Shown here: positions 1-7,550 of the stretch, in pieces
Layout: each line of letters opens with the position of its first letter
Position numbering within the stretch: the first letter of the stretch is position 1
Assembly: GCA_035651755.1 (NCBI GenBank)
Contig: DASRFA010000019.1
Span: 1-22,979 of the forward strand
From: DASRFA01 sp035651755
GTDB taxonomy: Bacteria; Desulfobacterota; Binatia; UBA12015
Direction: 5' to 3'
Length of the DNA stretch: 22,979 nt
Made by a program: the position numbers and the translations under genes
The notes under the pieces: model-generated
What the model saw: only the letters and a program-made list of their open reading frames with translations
Told to the model about the DNA's origin: nothing
The model's database searches: none

Positions 1-1042
1 CGAACTGCGCCCCGAGCGACTCCTCCGACACGATCACGACGTTCATCTTGCCGAGGCCCGCGGGGTTGGCCGGGAACGCCCGCACGATCGACTCGGGAGC
101 GGAGCTCGCGAGCCTTCCACCCATCGCGCCGAGGTACTGCCGCATGATCGCGAACGCGCGCGCGCGCGGCAGCGTCCGGTAGAACTGGTCGTAGTCGATC
201 TCCTGCGTCCGGAACGCGCGGAAGAACGTCGAGGCGCCGTTCATGGAGAGCTCGCTCGCGGTGCGGTTCTCCATCGTCGAGAGCGTCTGCGACGAGAACG
301 CGAGCGCCACGAGCGCCGCGGCGAGCGCATTGGCGCCGAAGGCCGCGAGCCGCGGGCGCCATCCCGGGACCGCGGCCAGGCCGCGCCGCGCGCGCCGCCA
401 GACCGGCACCCACAAGACCGCCGCCGCCACGGCGATCGCCGCGAGGAGCTGCGGAACCGGATACGACTCCTCGATGTTGCCGACGACCTCGGTCGGATAG
501 ACCAGGTAGTCGACCGCGACCAGATTGAAGCGCGACTCGAACTCGTCGAAGAAGAAGAACTCGCAGACCGCGATGAAGATCATCGCGGCGAGCGCAGCGT
601 AGACCGCCACGCCGACGACGGCGCGTCCGGGGCGCGCGCGCGTGAAGCGCTGCGGCAGGACGAGCAGCAGCGCGGCCATGGGCAGCGTCAGGTAGACGGA
701 CTCGAGCGCGTCGTTCGCGACCCCTATCGCGAGGCTCGCGAGGAGATCGAAGAAGGAGAGCCCGCCGTCGCGCGCCGGCCCGAGCCAGACCGCGACGCGG
801 AGCGCCGCGCCGATCGCGAGGTAGGCGATCGCGAGGGCGCCGACGACCGGACCGTAGAGCTCGCGCGCGGAAGCCGCGGCCGCGGTCGCCGTGGGCTTGC
901 CGCCTCCGGGCCCGGTGCCGCGAAACGCGCCGGCGAGGCGCGGCCGGCTCGCCGCGCGCGCCGACCCGGAATCGGCCGATCCGGGGTCCGGGTCCGCCGG
1001 CCACACGTCGGTCCGGCGCTCGCGGCTAGCGGTCGGTCGCAA
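1..1042 (-). CDS. LTA synthase-like phosphoglycerol transferase, N-terminal part (cut by window edge)
   Basis: This is the N-terminal membrane half of a sulfatase-fold phosphoglycerol transferase of the LtaS/MdoB type, which moves glycerol-phosphate groups onto cell-envelope glycans or lipids. The minus-strand translation shows about five hydrophobic segments, including one at GPVVGALAIAYLAIGAAL. A linker follows with NRTASELSMNG and FFRAFRTQEIDYDQFY, as is usual just before the catalytic domain. It then reaches NVVIVSEESLG, the first catalytic strand with the metal-binding Glu, where the window ends, so most of the catalytic domain is missing. No ATG is in frame near the first membrane segment. 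A TTG at 1042 has GGAGG nine bases upstream, and a GTG at 1006 is the alternative. The gene diverges from the WS/DGAT gene. The family call is fairly sure; the start is uncertain and the substrate cannot be judged. Confidence 0.78.
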   Translation of the reverse strand, partial: MRPTASRERRTDVWPADPDPGSADSGSARAASRPRLAGAFRGTGPGGGKPTATAAAASARELYGPVVGALAIAYLAIGAALRVAVWLGPARDGGLSFFDLLASLAIGVANDALESVYLTLPMAALLLVLPQRFTRARPGRAVVGVAVYAALAAMIFIAVCEFFFFDEFESRFNLVAVDYLVYPTEVVGNIEESYPVPQLLAAIAVAAAVLWVPVWRRARRGLAAVPGWRPRLAAFGANALAAALVALAFSSQTLSTMENRTASELSMNGASTFFRAFRTQEIDYDQFYRTLPRARAFAIMRQYLGAMGGRLASSAPESIVRAFPANPAGLGKMNVVIVSEESLGAQF

Positions 1043-1194
1043 GCCCGTGATCCTCCGGCCGGGTCGCGCGGCGTCCCGATCGCGCCGATTCCGATCGCTG
1101 CGAAACGGCCGTGCGCGCGAGCGCAGCGCTGGGAACAGGCTCCGACGACGCGGCTCGCGCCCCACGATCGGCGCGGCGCATGGCCGGTGCGGGG

Positions 1195-1210
1195 TGGCAC
1201 GTCGCCTGCT
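1195..1210 (+). promoter_or_regulatory. Sigma-54-like -24/-12 promoter before WS/DGAT gene
   Basis: The sequence TGGCAC, five bases, then CTGCT matches the sigma-54 consensus TGGCAC-N5-TTGCW at all but one conserved position. The invariant GG (1196-1197) and GC (1208-1209) are ten bases apart, as required. The predicted transcription start is near 1221, only about three bases before the ATG at 1224, so the message would be almost leaderless. No Shine-Dalgarno sequence precedes that ATG, which fits. No enhancer-binding activator is seen in the window, and a chance match in GC-rich DNA is possible. Confidence 0.35.
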
Positions 1211-1223
1211 GATCCGCGCCAGC

Positions 1224-2690
1224 ATGTCGTACACGCATCACGAGCGGCTCTCGGCGGTGGACAGCGGCTTCCTCGCGCTGGAGACCACCAACTCCCACAT
1301 GCACATCGGCGCGGTGGCGGAGTTCGAGGCCGCGCCGCTGGCCGGGCCGGACGGCCGGCTCGACTTCGCGCGCATCGAGCACGCGATCGAGGTCGGCATC
1401 CACCGGGTGCCGCGATACCGGCAGCGCCTCGAATGGGTCCCGTTGCTCGGACATCCCGTATGGGTCGACGACCCGAGCTTCAACCTGCACTACCACGTGC
1501 GACACACCTGCCTGCCGCCCCCGGGCGACGAGCGGCAGCTGAAACGTCTGACCGGCCGGATCTTCTCACAGCAGCTCGACCGCGGAAAGCCGCTCTGGGA
1601 GATGTGGGTCGTCGAAGGCCTGGCGAGCGGCCGCATCGCGGTCATCACGAAGGCGCACCACTGCATGATCGACGGCGTCGGAAGCGTCGAGCTCACCTCG
1701 ACCACGATGCAGCCGACCGCCGATCCCGATCCCCGCTTCTTCGAGCCGGCGCCGCGCTGGATCCCTCGGCCGGCGCCTTCGCCGCTCGAGCTCCTGGCGT
1801 CGGAGCTGGGGCACCGGATCTCCGCGACGGCCGGCGCGCTCGGCGCGGCGGCGCGCGGCGCGCTCCGTCCCCGCCGCTCGCTGTCCGCGTTGTCCGAGAC
1901 GCTGGAAGGCGTCGCCGACGCGGTGACGACCGGCATGCGGCCGGCCTCTCCGACGCCGCTCAACGTGGACATCGGCCCGCACCGGCGCTTCGACTGGTGC
2001 GAGATGGACCTCGCGCGCGTGCGCGAGATCAAGTCGGCCCTCGGGGGCACCGTGAACGACGTCGTGCTGGCGATCGTCACCGGCGCGCTCCGGCGCTTCC
2101 TCCGCCAGCGGGGGCTCACGGTCGAGGGCCTCGACTTTCGCGCGATGATCCCGGTGAACCTGCGCGACCAGGCGGATCGGACGGTCGGCAACCGCGTCGC
2201 GATGCTGGTCGCGCACCTGCCGATCGACGCCCGCGCGCCGCGCGATCGCCTCGACCGGGTGATCGCCGAGACGCGCGCGCTCAAGCGGTCGCACCAGTCG
2301 GCCGGGATGGCGGCGATCGAGGAGATCGGCGACGCCACCTTCACGAGCGTCTTCGTGGAGTTCGCTCGCGCGACGGCGCTCACGCGTCCGTTCAACCTGG
2401 TCGTGACGAACGTCCCGGGCCCGCCGTTCCCCGTGTACATGCTCGGGTCTCGCATGCTCGCGTGCCATCCCATGGTGCCGCTCTTCCGCGGTCAAGCGCT
2501 CGGCATCGCGCTATTCAGCTACGACGGCCGGCTCTACTGGGGATTCAACGCCGACTGGGACGCGATCCCCGACCTGCACGATCTGGTCGCTGCCGTCGAA
2601 GCAGAGCTCGGCCACCTGCAGGACGCGGCTGGCGTCGCGCACGCCGCGCCCGGCGAGATGTCGCTCGCGTCGCACGCGCCGGCCGCCTGA
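1224..2690 (+). CDS. Wax ester synthase / diacylglycerol acyltransferase (WS/DGAT)
   Basis: This enzyme transfers acyl groups from acyl-CoA to long-chain alcohols or diacylglycerol, making wax esters or triacylglycerol storage lipid at the cytoplasmic membrane. The 488-residue length is typical for the family. The catalytic motif HHCMIDG lies at residues 145-151 (His145, His146, Asp150), just after the conserved PLWEMW segment. The second conserved motif, with Asn278-Asp279 in GGTVNDVVLA, and the C-terminal PVNLR and NVPGPP segments are also present. The two domains correspond to the WES acyltransferase and WSD C-terminal families. The ATG at 1224 is chosen because the N-terminus (LSAVDSGFLALE) then aligns with the family start; the open frame runs further upstream without recognisable sequence. 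There is no clear ribosome-binding site. Whether it favours wax or triacylglycerol cannot be read from sequence. Confidence 0.95.
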   Translation: MSYTHHERLSAVDSGFLALETTNSHMHIGAVAEFEAAPLAGPDGRLDFARIEHAIEVGIHRVPRYRQRLEWVPLLGHPVWVDDPSFNLHYHVRHTCLPPPGDERQLKRLTGRIFSQQLDRGKPLWEMWVVEGLASGRIAVITKAHHCMIDGVGSVELTSTTMQPTADPDPRFFEPAPRWIPRPAPSPLELLASELGHRISATAGALGAAARGALRPRRSLSALSETLEGVADAVTTGMRPASPTPLNVDIGPHRRFDWCEMDLARVREIKSALGGTVNDVVLAIVTGALRRFLRQRGLTVEGLDFRAMIPVNLRDQADRTVGNRVAMLVAHLPIDARAPRDRLDRVIAETRALKRSHQSAGMAAIEEIGDATFTSVFVEFARATALTRPFNLVVTNVPGPPFPVYMLGSRMLACHPMVPLFRGQALGIALFSYDGRLYWGFNADWDAIPDLHDLVAAVEAELGHLQDAAGVAHAAPGEMSLASHAPAA

Positions 2691-2782
2691 AGCGGCGTCG
2701 CCGGGTCTCGCGTGGCGATCCTGCGAGCGCTCTCGATCCTCGTTCGATGCCGCGCTACGCTTCGCGCAGTCGAGAGCGCGTG

Positions 2783-3190
2783 ATGACGGAAAGCGACGGC
2801 AACGCCTCGTCGAGCGACGCCGAGCGATATGCCGGCTGGCCCGGGTTCGCGATCGAGCAATCCCTCCTTGCCTGGAGCCGGACGGCGATCGCGCTCCTCG
2901 GCCTGGGCTTCGTGATCGCTCGCTTCGGGCTGCTCCTGCGTACGCTCGAGCCACCGATGCGCTCGGCCGCCAGAGGGCCGACCGGTGTATCGTTCTGGAT
3001 CGGCACGTCGCTGATCGCGCTCGGCGTATTCGTCTCGGTCCTCGGCATCGTCGAGAACCGGTCTCGCGGCAGGCGTCTCGCCCGTGTGACCGGGCGGCCT
3101 GCGAGCAGTGCGGCGTTGTCGGTCATGGTCGCCCTCGCTCTGGTGGGCACGGCGATGGTGACCCACCTCTTGCTTGCCGCTCAGCGCTGA
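2783..3190 (+). CDS. DUF202 (YidH-type) small inner-membrane protein
   Basis: This 135-residue protein has the DUF202 signature LAWSRTA (residues 29-35) at the start of the first membrane helix. It has three predicted transmembrane segments, at about residues 28-52, 70-90 and 109-131, with a basic loop (RSRGRRLAR) before the last. The biochemical role of the family is not established. The ATG at 2783 is preferred over an ATG at 2747 because it leaves a short acidic, Ser-rich cytoplasmic lead like that of homologues; a weak GAGAG lies upstream. It follows the WS/DGAT gene by 92 bases on the same strand, so co-transcription is possible. It ends 19 bases from the convergent zinc-ribbon gene. Confidence 0.83.
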   Translation: MTESDGNASSSDAERYAGWPGFAIEQSLLAWSRTAIALLGLGFVIARFGLLLRTLEPPMRSAARGPTGVSFWIGTSLIALGVFVSVLGIVENRSRGRRLARVTGRPASSAALSVMVALALVGTAMVTHLLLAAQR

Positions 3191-3209
3191 CCGCGAACGC
3201 TGCGGCCGT

Positions 3210-3506
3210 TCAGTAGGCGACGCGTGCCTCCAGCATGCCGGTCTCCGACCGGACCACCACGAGCCGCGACATGCAAGGCATGCAGTAGACGCGATCGCCG
3301 GGTCGGAGCTCGCGCGTCGAGCGGATGACGACCTTGCAGACCGGGCAGACGACCTCGTTGGGCGCGAGCTCGTCGCCGGCGCCCCGCCATTTTCGGTAGA
3401 ACCGCCGGTACTTCTTCGGGACCTCGTCGAAGCCCGTTTCGTCGAGGACGTAGCGTCGCCGCGGCGCCTCGCCCGCTCCCTCCGGCAGCTCGAGCGGGTC
3501 GGTCAT
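3210..3506 (-). CDS. Small zinc-ribbon protein, third gene of the di-iron operon
   Basis: This 98-residue protein has a C-terminal four-cysteine knuckle pair, CPVC (54-57) and CMPC (75-78), separated by 17 residues, which is a typical zinc-ribbon fold. The N-terminal half is charged and contains a basic, aromatic stretch (KKYRRFYRKW, about 31-40) that may be an interaction surface. There is no signal peptide or membrane segment. Its ATG overlaps the TGA of the preceding di-iron gene in an ATGA junction, which implies translational coupling and a shared function. Possible roles are metal handling, electron transfer (although the Cys spacing is unlike rubredoxin) or structural support of the di-iron proteins; these are inference. 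I do not recognise a named family. Confidence 0.78.
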   Translation of the reverse strand: MTDPLELPEGAGEAPRRRYVLDETGFDEVPKKYRRFYRKWRGAGDELAPNEVVCPVCKVVIRSTRELRPGDRVYCMPCMSRLVVVRSETGMLEARVAY

Positions 3507-4291
3507 GCGAATCCCAGCCGCGCGACGGACTCGAGGTAGAGCCGGCACAGGCGGTCCTTCTCGTCGCGCGCGAGGCCGATGAGGCGGGCCGTTTCCTCGA
3601 GCGCGTCGAGCACCAGGTGGTCCATCTCCTTCTTCGTCTGCCCGAGGCGCGCGCGGATGTGCGGCGATCCCGCGAGACGGCGGCCGAGCTCGTTCTCGCC
3701 GAAGCCGATGTGCCGGCGCTCGTCCTTGATGACGTTCCGGAGCACCTCCGCGGTCACCGGGTCGGCGTCCTGCGCGTGGCTGTGGAAGACCGCGAACTCG
3801 AGCGCTTCGAGGATCACGTTCTGCGCGAAGATCGCCGCCTCCCAGTCCTTGCCGGCGACGAGCTCGAGGAGGCGGCGGCGGAAGAGCAGCAGGCTCCGGC
3901 TCGCGCGGCGCTCGACCTCGGCCTCCGGGTCGGCGACGCCGAGATCGCGCAGCCGATGGTGGAACACCTCGAGGTGGCGGCCCTCGTCGGCGACCTGCGT
4001 CGCGAGGAAAACCTTGGCGAGGCGGTTCGGGGCGATCGCGATGAGCCCGCTCGCGCCCTCGAGCGCCGCGGTTTCCCCGACGCAGTAGTTGCAGAGGACC
4101 GTGATCAGGCTCTCGCGATCGCCGTTCGCGAGGGGCACCTCCACCGTGTCGGGTCGATGGCCCCACGTCAGCCCCGAGAGGTACCCCTCGACGGCGTTGA
4201 ACCAGAATTCGAAGGAGTGGACCTCCTCGAGGAACTGCTCGTGCTCGAGCGCGTGGACGTCCGCGGTCGATGCGCCCGGTCGCGTCCGCAC
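3503..4291 (-). CDS. Ferritin-like / R2-type di-iron protein, second paralogue
   Basis: This 262-residue, mostly helical protein carries the full carboxylate-bridged di-iron ligand set: Glu73, Glu103 and His106 in DEGRH, then Glu162, Glu191 and His194 in DERRH. The same E, ExxH, E, ExxH pattern defines ribonucleotide reductase R2, R2lox, bacterial multicomponent monooxygenase and related oxygenases. It is clearly paralogous to the upstream gene product, sharing SGLI, FLATQ, a DE-x-RH-x-E-x-F segment, DLGV and RHxGFGE. The AurF-type extra His is not seen four residues before Glu191. The start is a GTG, 17 bases after the stop of the upstream gene. The 3' end overlaps the zinc-ribbon gene by four bases. 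An oxidase or oxygenase role is probable; the substrate is unknown. Confidence 0.85.
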   Translation of the reverse strand: MRTRPGASTADVHALEHEQFLEEVHSFEFWFNAVEGYLSGLTWGHRPDTVEVPLANGDRESLITVLCNYCVGETAALEGASGLIAIAPNRLAKVFLATQVADEGRHLEVFHHRLRDLGVADPEAEVERRASRSLLLFRRRLLELVAGKDWEAAIFAQNVILEALEFAVFHSHAQDADPVTAEVLRNVIKDERRHIGFGENELGRRLAGSPHIRARLGQTKKEMDHLVLDALEETARLIGLARDEKDRLCRLYLESVARLGFA

Positions 4292-4308
4292 GTCCGGCTC
4301 GCCGGCGG

Positions 4309-5181
4309 CTACGGGCGCACCGGCGTCTGGTACTCGACGCCGATCCGTCCGAGTCGCGTCTTGAACTCCTTCAGGACCGTGTCGGCCAGGACGGCCTCCA
4401 TCTCGTCGAGGCTCATGTCGCCGACGTCGTGGCCCTGGAAGTCGCCGTGCGTCCGCTGCTCTCCGATGCGCTCGAGCTCCGCCATCGTGCGGTTGCCGCG
4501 GAAGGAGTCGGCGAACGTCGCCAGCATGAAGTAGGACATCTCCTTCTGCATGCGCTCGATGTCGGGCTTGCGCTCGGGATGCTGCTTGATGAGCGAGCCG
4601 ATCCGGTTCTCCCCGAACCCGACGTGGCGCCGCTCGTCGGCGATCGTGCCCGAGAGCGTGTGCGCGAACTTCGGGTTCATCTCCTTGCTCATCGCGTGCA
4701 TCATCTCGAAGACGCTGAAGGCCATGCCCTCGAGCACGATGTTCTGGCCGACGACGCCTGCGACGAAGTCCTTCCGGTCCACCTGCTCGAGCAGCACCTC
4801 GGCGAACTTGACGAGGTTCGGGTTGGCGTAGGTGCGGATGACGTCCTCGAGCTGCTCCTTGCGGACGCCGAGGTCGTAGAGGCGGTGCGTGAAGATCTCG
4901 ACGTGGCGCGCCTCGTCGAGCGTCTGGGTCGCCAGGAAGCGCTTGCTCGCCTCGTCGGGCGCGGCGTTGATCAGCCCGGACGACGCCGAGAGGGCGCAGC
5001 GCTCGCCGACGACGAGCTGCACGGTCGTCCGTACCGCGTCCTCTCGCAGGACGGCGTTGTCGAGCATGAGGGTGGGCTCCGCCTCATCGGGCAGATGACC
5101 GAACTCCGTTCCCTCGAGGTAGCCCTGCGGGCAGGACTCGAGCCAGTTCTGGATCGAGTACGCGGAAAGGAAGTCGGACAT
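4309..5181 (-). CDS. Ferritin-like / R2-type di-iron protein, first paralogue
   Basis: This 290-residue protein is the first gene of a three-gene operon. The predicted di-iron ligands are Glu60, Glu90 and His93 (DEARH), Glu151, Glu183 and His186 (DERRH, followed by VGFGE). Ligand spacing of about 30 residues within each helix pair is in the range of R2-like and oxygenase folds rather than ferritin or rubrerythrin. An ATG at 5181 is preceded by GGAGGT with a six-base spacer, which settles the start despite a longer open frame upstream. The product lacks a signal peptide and is presumably cytoplasmic. Compared with its downstream paralogue it has an extra C-terminal tail of about 40 residues. 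A heteromeric pair with that paralogue is a natural hypothesis. Function is unassigned. Confidence 0.88.
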   Translation of the reverse strand: MSDFLSAYSIQNWLESCPQGYLEGTEFGHLPDEAEPTLMLDNAVLREDAVRTTVQLVVGERCALSASSGLINAAPDEASKRFLATQTLDEARHVEIFTHRLYDLGVRKEQLEDVIRTYANPNLVKFAEVLLEQVDRKDFVAGVVGQNIVLEGMAFSVFEMMHAMSKEMNPKFAHTLSGTIADERRHVGFGENRIGSLIKQHPERKPDIERMQKEMSYFMLATFADSFRGNRTMAELERIGEQRTHGDFQGHDVGDMSLDEMEAVLADTVLKEFKTRLGRIGVEYQTPVRP

Positions 5182-5238
5182 CGTCGCACCTCCGTGGGCA
5201 GAGAGCCCATCGCGACGGGAGCAAGCCCCATGCCCGAA

Positions 5239-5254
5239 CCGACCGAGTGGTCGG
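5239..5254. promoter_or_regulatory. TetR-style operator palindrome upstream of the di-iron operon
   Basis: CCGACC-GAGT-GGTCGG is a perfect 6-bp inverted repeat with a 4-base centre, lying 58 bases upstream of the first di-iron gene's ATG. The half-site CCGACC/GGTCGG resembles operators of several TetR-family repressors of fatty-acid, phenylacetate and other catabolic genes. No TetR regulator is encoded in the window. The position suits a promoter-overlapping repressor site for the minus-strand operon, but a chance palindrome in GC-rich DNA cannot be excluded. Confidence 0.42.
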
Positions 5255-5385
5255 CCGTCGAAGCGGGTCTTTTCTGCGCGCGAGCGGTGGCGCCGTGCGG
5301 CGCTTCGCGCGCCTGGGAATCCCGGCCGGCCGCCGCTTCGCGAAACCGGGATCACGGGTCGGACGGCGCCGGCTCGCTGGCCGCC

Positions 5386-6606
5386 TCAGGAAGGGCTCGC
5401 GCGCCCCGGCGTGCGCCGCCCGGAAGGCGGGATCAGGACGAGTCCGGACAGCGCGAGGCCGCAGAACGCCGCCCCCGCGACGAACGTCCAGCGCGGCCCG
5501 AGGGCGCTCCACAGCGCCCCGGCGATCACGCTCGCGGCGAGCAGCGCGACGCCTGTCACGAGGTTGAAGAGACCGAACGCCGTTCCTCGGAGATCGGCCG
5601 GCGCGACGTCGGCCACGATCGCGGAGAGGAGCCCCTGCGTCGCGCCCATGTGCACGCCCCAGAGCGCCGAGCCCGCGAGCACCCACGGCACGCGGTCGCC
5701 GAAGGCGAGAGCGAGATCGGAGCCGACGAGGACGGCGACGCCGCCGGCCAGCACGGACCGGCGGCGGCGATCCGACAGCCGGCCGAGCGGGTACGCCGTC
5801 GCGGCGTAGCTCGCGTTCATCACGATGAGGACCAATGGAGCGTAAGCGCGCTCGAGGCCCACCGTCTCCGCGCGCAGGAGGAGGAACGCCTCGCTGAAGC
5901 GCGCGAGCGTGACCGCCGTGGCGAACGCGACGACGAGCCAGTAGCGCGCTTCCAGCCCGCGGATGTCCGCCGCGCGGATGGGGCCGCGCCCGGAGCTCGT
6001 CCCGCGGCCGGGATGCGTGATGGCCGGCTCGCGGACCGCGAGCACGAGGACCGCGACGGACGCGACAGCCGGGACGACGGCGATCGAGAACACCAGGCGG
6101 AAGTCGTCGCCGCTCGCCGCCATGACGACGAGCGCGAGCGCCGGCCCGAGAAACGCGCCGACCGTGTCGAGCGCTTGGCGGAGCCCGTAGGCCGCGCCCC
6201 GCGCGCCGTCGACGGTCGCATCCGCGACCATCGCGTCGCGCGGGGCGCCGCGGATCCCCTTCCCGACGCGATCCGCGAAGCGCGCCCCGAACACGAGCCA
6301 GACGCTCGTCGCGAGCGGAAAGAGCGGCTTCGTCAGGGCGGAGAGCCCGTACCCGAGCGCGACGAGCGGCTTTCGCCGGTGCAGCCGATCGCTCGCGGCG
6401 CCCGCGAACACCTTGACGATCGACGCCGTCGCCTCGGCGACGCCTTCGATCAGCCCGACCGAGAGCGCTCCGGCGCCCAGCACCGTTGTGAGGAAAAGCG
6501 GCAGCGTGCCGTGGATCATCTCCGAGGAGACGTCCATCAGGAGGCTCACGACGCCGAGCGCGACGACGACCGATGGAGGGCGCTCCGAGCGACGAGTCTC
6601 GCCCAT
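5386..6606 (-). CDS. Major facilitator superfamily transporter
   Basis: This 406-residue integral membrane protein has about 12 hydrophobic segments and the MFS loop 2-3 motif, GAASDRLHRRKP at residues 69-80. A second diagnostic stretch at residues 111-124 (ADRVGKGIRGAPRD) is characteristic of an MFS subgroup that is commonly annotated but poorly characterised. The equivalent loop in the second half (LGRLSDRRRRSVLAGG) is also clear, supporting an intact transporter. Substrate and direction are not predictable. The ATG at 6606 begins a short polar cytoplasmic tail before the first helix. The gene lies 204 bases upstream of the di-iron operon on the same strand, too far to assume one transcript. 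It follows the methyltransferase gene by 55 bases, so those two may be co-transcribed. Confidence 0.92.
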   Translation of the reverse strand: MGETRRSERPPSVVVALGVVSLLMDVSSEMIHGTLPLFLTTVLGAGALSVGLIEGVAEATASIVKVFAGAASDRLHRRKPLVALGYGLSALTKPLFPLATSVWLVFGARFADRVGKGIRGAPRDAMVADATVDGARGAAYGLRQALDTVGAFLGPALALVVMAASGDDFRLVFSIAVVPAVASVAVLVLAVREPAITHPGRGTSSGRGPIRAADIRGLEARYWLVVAFATAVTLARFSEAFLLLRAETVGLERAYAPLVLIVMNASYAATAYPLGRLSDRRRRSVLAGGVAVLVGSDLALAFGDRVPWVLAGSALWGVHMGATQGLLSAIVADVAPADLRGTAFGLFNLVTGVALLAASVIAGALWSALGPRWTFVAGAAFCGLALSGLVLIPPSGRRTPGRASPS

Positions 6607-6661
6607 CGCGCCTTACTACCACCGCGGGCGCTGCTCTCGGCACGGCGCCGCGAGGCCGGCG

Positions 6662-7351
6662 TCAGGCGTGAGCGGCTGGCCGTCTCGTCGCGTGGCTCGC
6701 GGAATGGCGATCGGGCTTGACGGCCGTCGTCAGAATCGGCGCGAACAGCAGGCCCCCCGGCAGCCGCGCGATGTGCTCCTGCGACGCGACGGTGAATCCG
6801 GCGCGCTCGACCCGCTCGCGCATCTCGTCTTGCGTCGGCCAGCGGAACGGCTCGCCGACGAGGCGGCTCGCGGCGTGCAGCAGCTCTTCCACCCAGTGCG
6901 CGGGAGAGGTCGCGTGCGCGATCAGGATCCGGCCGCACGGCACCAGGACGCGGTGGAACTCCGCCAGCGCCGCGGCGGGATCCGGGAACCAGTGGAAGGC
7001 CTCGGTCGACACCACGGCGTCGAAGCGCGCGTCGTGGAACGGAAGCCGGCACGCATCTCCCTGCACCCAGCGCACGCGATCGGAGCGATCGGCGGCGTGG
7101 CGCAGCATCCCGTGCGAGAAGTCGCATCCCACGACGCGCGCCCACGGCAGCTCCCGCACGATGTCCGCGTCGAGCTGGCCCGTGCCGCAGCCGACGTCGA
7201 GGATGCTCGCGGCGTGCTCCTCGCGCAGCGATCGCATCACGGCGCGGTGGACCGGCCGGTACGTCGCCCGCTGGACGGCCTCGAGGTCGTAGAAGCTCGA
7301 CCACGCGTCGAAGAGCCCGCGCCCGGGCCCGGAAAGGCCGATGTCGCTCAT
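6662..7351 (-). CDS. Class I SAM-dependent methyltransferase (Methyltransf_11/25 type)
   Basis: This 229-residue protein has a Rossmann-fold SAM-binding site: motif I ILDVGCGTG at residues 50-58, the acidic ribose-binding residue Asp77 in VVGCDFSHGML, and motif II around Asp99 in VQGDACRLPF. FDAVVSTEAFHWFPDP and the LVPCGRILI strand follow, as in UbiE-like and trans-aconitate methyltransferase-like small-molecule enzymes. The methyl acceptor is unknown. I prefer the ATG at 7351, where GGAA lies close upstream; an in-frame ATG at 7384 would add 11 residues but has no ribosome-binding site. The gene diverges from the carboxylesterase gene and precedes the MFS gene by 55 bases on the same strand. 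Confidence 0.9.
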   Translation of the reverse strand: MSDIGLSGPGRGLFDAWSSFYDLEAVQRATYRPVHRAVMRSLREEHAASILDVGCGTGQLDADIVRELPWARVVGCDFSHGMLRHAADRSDRVRWVQGDACRLPFHDARFDAVVSTEAFHWFPDPAAALAEFHRVLVPCGRILIAHATSPAHWVEELLHAASRLVGEPFRWPTQDEMRERVERAGFTVASQEHIARLPGGLLFAPILTTAVKPDRHSASHATRRPAAHA

Positions 7352-7500
7352 CTTGCTTCCGTTCCCGAGCAGTCGCCGTGCCATGCGCCGCGGGCGCGGC
7401 GGGCTGGGCGCGCGCGCCGAAACCGCCCGGCCCGCCGTGCAGCGGCGCGAACGACGGGCGCGTCCCTTCGCAACGCTGGGAAAGGCTCGCGGGTCCCGTC

Positions 7501-7529
7501 TTGACGCGTCCCGCGCCCGGACGGTAGCC
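7501..7529 (+). promoter_or_regulatory. Weak sigma-70-like promoter candidate for the carboxylesterase gene
   Basis: TTGACG (7501-7506) is a five-of-six match to the -35 consensus, inside the methyltransferase/carboxylesterase divergent gap and about 50 bases before the GTG start. The hexamer at a 17-base spacing, GGTAGC, is a poor -10. The -35 overlaps the small palindrome GACGCGTC. The remainder of the gap shows nothing recognisable. Confidence 0.25.
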
Positions 7530-7550
7530 GTGCGAAAACGAGGTGACCCG

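Noticed and set aside
724..1200. A 158-codon minus-strand frame beginning with ATG, overlapping the start of the LTA synthase-like gene
   Set aside because: It is Arg/Ser/Pro-rich and in another frame from the membrane-protein translation, which has proper hydrophobic helices.
891..1223. Upstream extension of the WS/DGAT frame by 111 codons
   Set aside because: The extra sequence is low-complexity, overlaps the divergent gene, and does not resemble the family N-terminus.
3191..3209. Possible terminator between the convergent DUF202 and zinc-ribbon genes
   Set aside because: The 19-base gap has no convincing inverted repeat and no T tract.
5195..5209. Small hairpin TGGGC/GCCCA in the leader of the first di-iron gene
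   Set aside because: It has only five pairs in GC-rich DNA and is too weak to call a regulatory element on its own.
4270..6720. An 816-codon plus-strand open frame opposite the di-iron and MFS genes
   Set aside because: It has no domain signature, while the opposite strand encodes clear di-iron ligands and MFS motifs with good ribosome-binding sites.
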